Positions 57,230-64,000 of a stretch of 64,000 bases of DNA are shown here, piece after piece. The stretch spans positions 1,426,001 to 1,490,000 of the forward strand of contig NC_079135.1 of NCBI RefSeq assembly GCF_945859705.1, written 5' to 3'. The first letter of the stretch is position 1; the number at the start of each line of letters is the position of its first letter. This DNA is from Episyrphus balteatus (taxonomy: Eukaryota > Arthropoda > Insecta > Diptera > Syrphidae). The notes under the pieces are model-generated. The model saw nothing but the letters and a program-made list of their open reading frames with translations, was not told where the DNA came from and searched no databases. Made by a program: the position numbers and the translations under genes.

Positions 57230-59620
57230 GATAACAATGCCAGAGGACACACACTTCCAACCTTTTTCTCATCCTTCAGAGCTGACCTTTTTTGAGAAAC
57301 AGAGTGGTCATGGTGGATGCCACACGACCAGCGATATCAACAAATGTAATAAATTCACACTCGTCCTTTTTTTTTGGTTCACCATTATTGTTTGTGTGTC
57401 CTGATGGCGTCATCGCGCCTTCCAAGATTGTTATCCGAAAAATAATAGCGAATCTCACTCAATAATCAATTAAATCCAATGATACCATCATCAACATGAA
57501 TAACATTCTCCACAGCCGCCGCCGCTGCTGTTGGCTATTGGAAGCCGCCGCGCTTCATTCCAATTTGTTTGCCAAAGTCAGCAAATGACATGTCTCCCGC
57601 CCCCAGTTATCCACCATTTGATCTTATGACACGTCATATGTATTCAATGCACTCGATGGACCTCAAATGCTAAAGGGTGCTGGCTGGGTGCACCAGAGAA
57701 TGGCTGCAACATTGTTGATGACAAGCCCCACCACAACGAAAAAAAATTCTAGCACGGGGTGTAAACTGCCGCTGCTGTAGCTGTTGCATTAGGACACGTA
57801 GTAGCCGCGAAAAAAAATCCCATCGGCTTGCGCCAAATTTCACTTTTTCAATATTAGACTGACGTGCATGCAGCAGCAGTAGCAGTAGCCGAAGCAGTGT
57901 CGCCTCATTCATCCGATTCGCGTTCATTGAATGCATCCTGTATTATCTCCTTTACCCATCCATGCCACCCACCATCATGCTGCTACTGATGCCTCCAATT
58001 GCAATGCATTGGTTTCGCCGATGCAGAGGGATGACCGGCCTACTCCATTTTTACGTGTTGTTTATTTTTCCGCACACGCCAGGATAATGGGGATCGAATC
58101 CTGTCCAAAAATCAAATGCAACCAGCCCCCACCCAATAGACGCCGGAGCTCCCCGGATTGAAAAGGGCAAAAAAATCCAACGATACTACAGACTTTTCCG
58201 CGTGCCGCATATTTTACCTGCTTGCACTCTGTTGCATCAGAGTGATACTGCTGGCATTGGCAATGCATACTGACTGCTGCAGCATGCACACCCACCTCCT
58301 CCCTCACACACATCTGTTCATTGTCGGGATCGGAATCGGGATGCACAAAAAAAAAAACCGGACTGGCAGCCATAAATACAACAAAAAAACACAAAAAAAA
58401 AAACAGAAAAAATATCCTGCCACACTGCCAACCGCTAGCCGGGCAATTTTTAACGCTTAAATAGCACGGTGACCGCAAATTGGAGGTTTAGTGGATGCGA
58501 CCCCGCTTACCGCTTCTTATGACGGCCGGGGCTGTCGTCCCTTTTTTCGTCGGTTCTGTTCGGTTCAGTTCGATGGGGTTACAACTACTGCCCCCACCAC
58601 TGTCCGGCCCGTTAATGTTGTGAGCTTTGCGCGCGAATAAAAATCGACTCGTTGTCGTGGTGCGTTCTATTTTTTTGCGCTGCACAAGGATGCACATTGC
58701 ACTTGATGTTGGGGCTGGCAGGATGGAGGCACAGGGCATATATACGGCGGATGACCATGACCGTGTGAGCCGATTGCATTCGTCCGTCGAATTATACATC
58801 GACTTTTGTGCTTGGAGTTTTAAATTTCTGCACTGGATATTGGTCCTTGTGCTTCTCCTGCATCGCTTGCCACCCTGCCCGTTGTATCGCGTCTCCAGTG
58901 GCAGATACCATTTCAAGGGTTAAATCACTCGTTAAATATGTTTGAGGTATGAAAGTGTAAACCGCTGATATTGTAGTGATTGAAAATTCCGCTCTGCAAT
59001 GGTCGTTGGGTGGAGGTGGATTTTTTTATGCCCTCCATCCGCACCCGCCCAAGAGGCAGAGAGAATTTTTGTTTCGCGTGCGAATTTTTCTCGTTTCGGA
59101 GTGGCCGCCCCTTGGTCGATGATGCGTTAGTTGATAATGGGACTTGATGCATTCAGCGAGTTGCATGTGTTTTCTGTTTTTTTTTTTTTTTTTACGTGTT
59201 CGCTGACGATGCCAAGGGAAACTGCAATCAACCACCTGTGGCAACACGCAAAGTGGTATGTTTACACGATTATGCCACAATGGGTCGCGCGAGTGATGAC
59301 GAAATTTATGATGGTAAGGGATGGTGTTGAAAGTGCATCAGCAGCGAGAGCGAGCGGTGTGGTGCGGGGCGGTGCGAGGCAAAGGGAAGGTGTTGGATGG
59401 TGCTTTGCTTGAATCATTTTGGATTAATGAATGCAGCTTGTTGTGGGCTTGTTATGGATTTGACTGAGGTAAAACGATTAACTCGCGGTTCATTTTGGTT
59501 TCGTATCGGAGTGTAGAGTGGTGTGAGGGGGTGTTGGTGCCAAGTTTCACTTTTTTATTCCCACCGCGCAATGTGTTCAAGGTGAAAGTGAAAGTTAGGT
59601 TTTTTTTTTTGCATTTTCAA
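57230..59620. other. less AT-rich unique non-coding block
   Basis: The richest G/C content in the right half, with GCAGCAG and GCCGCC tracts (57518-57536 and 57868-57890). Long open frames on both strands (for example 58062-58478 and 58488-58916) overlap each other and lack domain motifs and splice logic. It is a candidate regulatory block. Confidence 0.35.
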
Positions 59621-59840
59621 TGAATGGGGTAAAGGAATTTTGAGGGAAATCAGTGAATTGTTTTTATTTGCCTACTTTGTGTGGTTTTCTGATTTGTTTT
59701 TTGCTAAAACATCGTATCAAAATGAAGGAAAGAAAATTCTTATACAAAAAGTACAAGAAGGTGAAGAATGTCATTTTTAAAATCTATATGAATGTTTTAT
59801 TCAAGAAGTAACATAAGCATAAGTTTAACTTTTCATATAA

Positions 59841-59870
59841 TTGTTCGTTCTTGTTGATTCTCATCAAATC
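59841..59870 (+). repeat. dispersed repeat family 1, core fragment
   Basis: GTTCTTGTTGATTCTCATCA with a TTGTTC flank. Sequence to the right (AATCGTATAG) no longer follows the 37.8-kb or 46.4-kb copies. Confidence 0.7.
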
Positions 59871-60023
59871 GTATAGCCAAAATAAAGCAAATGACAGGTA
59901 TGGCTTATTATACCTATCTAAATCTATTAATTTAAAGACGTTAACATGCATTGAGAGCCAATGTGATTTAAACGATTAAAAAAAAAGAAAATTAAAAGGC
60001 GTTAAATAAAATTTACTAAATTT

Positions 60024-60150
60024 GGGGCGAGTTTCTTTTTGTGGTTTGTTATTTGCCAGTTTTTCTGGAGCTCTTTTGTTTTTCCGTTTCCAAACTGCAT
60101 TTTATACCGGTTTTTTGCTTAATTTTTAGCTCGGAATCGTGCGGCTCTTG
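60024..60150 (-). repeat. diverged copy of the 33.5-kb Tc1-like relic
   Basis: The minus strand shares GCTAAAAATTAAGC, ACCGGTAT, AAATGCAGTTT and ACCACAAAAAGAAACTCGCC with 33465-33600 in the same order, with several indels between them. Too decayed to read a protein. Confidence 0.6.
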
Positions 60151-60199
60151 TTTGGGCCTATAAACTTCCAATTTTCCTGTCTTTTTCACTATATAATAA

Positions 60200-61700
60200 T
60201 TCGATGTAATCGCTGGGCTAGTTAATATAGGTTAATTTCATTTTGTCTTTTGTCAAAAAGTCTGAATTAAACTACTTCCTGATCTATTTTTGAGTACCGA
60301 CAGTGCAAAAGGTTTGATTGAAATTTGTATCGTTGTATGCACATCCCGAGCAAAAATGAAAATTGAGAAAAAAAGTTAAGATTATTATTATGCTCAACAC
60401 TCAAGAATTATTACCTATATTTTTGAAAAAATATTTTATCGAGTGGTCATGTGTTGAGGCTAAATCCATTTTTATTCAGGACTTTGTGTTTAACCGGTTT
60501 GGTTTTGTGGTGTAGAGCCTGTCCAATGCATGTTCATGCATGGTGTGAAGTTGTTTCTGGAAATAATATTTGTGGAAGGCATTATTCATTTTTAACGAAA
60601 ACGATATCTAAATGGAGATCATTTCATAACTTTTATTTTATTTTTTTTTTTTTAAGCTGCTAGAATTTTGTACTGAACTAAAATCTTTTTCAAGATGAAA
60701 TTAAACTATTTCTTGACACTTAATAGTATTTTCCACTTTCATTTGTCCAATATAGCACATTACTGCATACAAAATTGCTTCAAAATGATTAGATTTTCAT
60801 TGAATTGGGCAGGAAGATGTTTTTGCGATTTATGATATTCCCTTTATTTATCAACCTGATTTCTGCTTTGGTCATGTTGGTTGAAGTTGAACTTGCAATC
60901 ATTTTATTTTTAAACAATGATTCTCGTAGAAAAGCCTCACATTGCCCCGTAGTTGTATTTATCAACTACACATAGGTTATAACGGATAAGAGCCCTGAGA
61001 TGCCGCTAAAATATTAAGAATAACGGCTTAGTAAACTTCCTTATTTTATACCAGTTTCTTAAAAAGGAACGACAAATTCTTGACTTTTTTGTCACCAATA
61101 TACAAGTAGTTTTCTATTTTAATTTGGAGACTATAAACATTTGGAGATCATAAACTTCAAATTTGTTCCGGGTTTTTTGTTCAATGAAGTGTTTAAGTAA
61201 TTAAATTAAACGACTAATTTACGATTAATACTCAATTCCAATTAATTTTCAAAATAAATGCCAACAAAATCCATTTTTAGCTTTAAAACATTAATAGTCA
61301 CTGTGGTGTATGTGTACTATTTTATCTATAAATAATTTTAATAGTTGATACAAAAATTTGTTTTATCGCTGACCAAATAATAAAACGAAAAGGTTTTTGT
61401 TTTTGCTGATAGTTCATAAACCTTTAAACTTGGGTACTAAAATCGGAGCTTTTTTATTGTCACTACTGAAATACTTGAAGGCCTCAACAATATACCTGAT
61501 ATTTAAGTTTTCCAAGTTTAAAGAATCAAAAACCGTTGCCTTCTGAAGAGTTAATTTGAGTAAGTTCTCATACATTTATCTATTTTCTTTCGAGAATATC
61601 CAATCTTTTATGAAAAAAAAAAATCCTTTTTCTCTTCTCATATGCATTAGTGGTAGAAAATCTCCTCCCATTTTAATTCAACTCTTTGGCTTGTTCAAAC
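60200..61700. other. AT-rich intergenic DNA
   Basis: Nothing recognisable. Confidence 0.45.
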
Positions 61701-62900
61701 AAAATCAAATTTCAACCCTCTCCCCGACTCCCTTTTGCCAAATACACATGCCTTAATGGTCACCTCCCCAAATCACTTTGCCATTCCAAAAAATAAACGC
61801 GATTTCCCATCAATAAACTTGAGGGTTTCATCTCCAAAAAGCAGGGAGACAAACAAACTATATCAGCCACCAACTCGAATCCGAGCCTACGAAAACCGAC
61901 CCAAACCAAACCGAACCGAACCAAAACCATTAGATCATACACCCATACACGCACAAATACTGCAGAAGAATACAATCGCACATAACATATGCATAGAATG
62001 TGTGTAGGTACAATAACGGTACGTTGAGTCCAGTCCTCCTTTTGGATGGCTCAAACTCTTTTGCTCTCGAGGCCCGCATTTGTGGAGACGTTATGAAGTA
62101 TCGGCGGCGCAGCAGAAACAGGAGAATCAGCCGAATCCGGCAGAGAAATTTATGTATTTATCGAAATGAATGGGGGGCATTGGGTGGTGTGGAATTGAAA
62201 GTGGGAGACATAACGACCGACCATCGTCGTCGTAGTCGTCGTATTCGGCACCCCACGTACACCCTTTTCGACGCTTCCGGCATCAGGGGTGAGTCTTGCT
62301 TGATGGACAACTGTACCCACTCACTATACCCACTACTAGCCATGTCGCTAACGCTACACCCGTCCGTTTCACATGATGACGATGGTGTGTCCTTGCATTT
62401 CGCCAAAACTGCCAAGCTGGGTGTTCTTCTCTATACCTACTCTCTGTTATCCCGCCGCGCTCCGGCCCGGCCGCTCCCCATTGAGTGATTTCCCGACAAC
62501 GACTATAGCCAATGTACATCCCTCAACCCGCCATCTATTGAAACACAACCCCAATGCATGTGTGTAACATTCATTTTGCAAGCAGCAAAAAAATGTTGCT
62601 TAGCTTAAAATATTTTTTGGATAAGAAAAAGAAACTAAAAAAAAATTTGTAAGCCGTCACTTTCTCATTTGAAATACGACGACGACTACGACGATGACGA
62701 CGACGGCGACGGACGAGTCTATGTGTAGATACATTGTGAAGCATTAGGTGAAATAAAAAGGACTTTTAGCGAAAGGACGCGTTTTCTATTTATGCACTCC
62801 TTTTGGTCATACAAACATACAATCTATGTGCGACCGACGACTACGATGTACGTTACCAGCAAAAGCATACCAACCAACCATGTACACGAGTATCTATGAA
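61700..62900. other. less AT-rich unique non-coding block
   Basis: Contains an ACCAAACCGAACCGA-type pentamer tract (61900-61925) and ACGACG units (62677-62705). The 162-codon frame at 62000-62488 has no recognisable domain, and overlapping frames occupy the other strand, so it is not called. Confidence 0.35.
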
Positions 62901-64000
62901 ATTTTTATTTTGTTTTCTTGTTTTTTGTAAAAGTATACACATCTAACAGAATTGAACAGAAAAAAAGACTAAAATTGCAACGAAACACAATGAAATGTCT
63001 TTTTTTTTGAAATTTGTATATTTTTTTTCTTCTATTTTTTCTATTTTTGTGTCTATTTTCTTGTGGCTGGTGATGGCATTTCAGTCTCAAAAAATATAAA
63101 AAAAAAAATAAAATCCAAAAAAATATATATAAAATCCGGAGTGTGGGGTAAATTCTGATGGATTTAATTGTACAATTTTTAAAAACGTATTCTCTAGGTT
63201 TGGAATTTTTTTTATTTTACCATTGAGCTGATATATATAAGCTTGTTCTTTCTATAAATGATGCTTTTAGCTGTTAAAAGGATATTCTTTATCCTGGCAC
63301 ATGTTTTACATTCAAATTAAGGTATTCACAACCAATTTTCATAGTCGGAGAATATTCTATTAAAAGATTTTTTACGTCGAATGTAATAGCACTTTTTGCA
63401 TCAATTCCACAATTCTATTAGTGTAAACAGATAGGGTGCGAGTTACATCTTATGTTTTTTTGATCAAAATTTACATGCTTGAAAATTGTATTACGATTGT
63501 AATTCATTTTTCTAATTATTTCAAACAAATATTATTTAATTAATTCATTAATTTTATTAAAACACATTGGTTCTCGGCTAAAGTCATTTTCAATCCATAA
63601 AGTTAAGACAAATAAATCATGAAAATGAAAGGTTTCTGACACAATAATTGGAATTTTGTTAAGTTCTAAAATATTTTTAAGCATAGTGCGAAGGTTTTAA
63701 CGTAAGACTTTTTTGAAATCAAAAATTTGAATCAGTAACCTTTAGATCTAATGAAATACATAACAGTGATTTTTAAAACAGTTTTTCAATTTATCGGTTA
63801 TATTATAAATAACAAATTCTTATAAAATATTCCAAAAATGAGTGCTTTGTAAACAGGAAACAAATACATAATTACACAATTTTATAATTTATAATTAATA
63901 TAATAATTTATAAAAAATATAAAGATACAGTTATGTAGATTTTTGTTTTAAATTTATAAAAACAAAATTAAAAAAGATTTAAAAAAATAAAGAAACTCTT
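62900..64000. other. AT-rich intergenic DNA to the window edge
   Basis: Homopolymer-rich, with no supported feature. Confidence 0.5.

Noticed and set aside
58062..58916. 138- and 142-codon minus-strand open frames in a G/C-richer block
   Set aside because: They overlap plus-strand frames of similar length and lack any family motif; base composition alone explains them.
61868..61890. CTCGAATCCGAGCC resembling a B box on the minus strand
   Set aside because: Partial match only, with no acceptor-stem pairing at tRNA spacing.
62000..62488. 162-codon open frame
   Set aside because: Arg- and Ser-rich stretches derive from CGTCGT-type tracts, and no recognisable domain is present.

Overview
This is nuclear DNA of an insect, most likely a higher fly (Diptera). 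It is AT-rich, has spliceosomal introns with polypyrimidine acceptor tracts, and carries insect-type non-LTR and Tc1-like elements. The only host gene I can support is at the left edge: the last three coding exons of a bric-a-brac gene, best matched to bab2, followed by a 3'UTR with a convincing poly(A) signal near 2.28 kb. Everything from about 2.3 kb to 64 kb is non-coding or transposon-derived; the many small open frames there have no codon signature and arise from low-complexity DNA.

Layout. 0.05-2.3 kb: bab2 3' end. 2.3-19.9 kb: AT-rich DNA with scattered repeats and a Tc1-like relic (10.1-10.4 kb), alternating with less AT-rich, apparently unique blocks (5.7-7.1, 10.9-11.9, 14.4-15.6, 17.0-17.4 kb). 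19.94-26.75 kb: a nested structure. A Foldback-type element has two arms of about 640 bp, built largely from 10-bp repeats, around a 146-bp loop. Its right arm is interrupted by an almost complete 5.4-kb non-LTR retrotransposon on the minus strand with ORF1 and an endonuclease/reverse transcriptase ORF2. 26.9-28.5 kb: unique block. 28.5-41 kb: AT-rich DNA with a reverse transcriptase relic (32.0-32.4), an inverted duplication with a Tc1-like piece (33.3-33.9), a 23-bp perfect hairpin (37.0), a tandemly duplicated dispersed repeat (37.8-38.4) and a 1.2-kb terminal-inverted-repeat element (39.7-40.9). 41.2-43.2 kb: unique block. 43.7-44.7 kb: a second, much more degenerate giant hairpin with tandem-repeat arms and a 9-nt loop. 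45-52 kb: relics, including two reverse transcriptase fragments and a degenerate interspersed array. 52.3-54.7 and 57.2-59.6 kb: unique blocks, with a 221-bp MITE and a GTAC-rich patch between them. 60-64 kb: relics, another unique block (61.7-62.9) and AT-rich DNA.

How the parts relate. Bab2 is a BTB/pipsqueak-type transcription factor. In Drosophila the 3' neighbourhood of bab2 is the bab2-bab1 intergenic interval, which holds shared enhancers. I infer, but cannot show, that the unique blocks include such enhancers while the AT-rich intervals record repeated transposon invasion. All transposon relics except the nested retrotransposon appear inactive.
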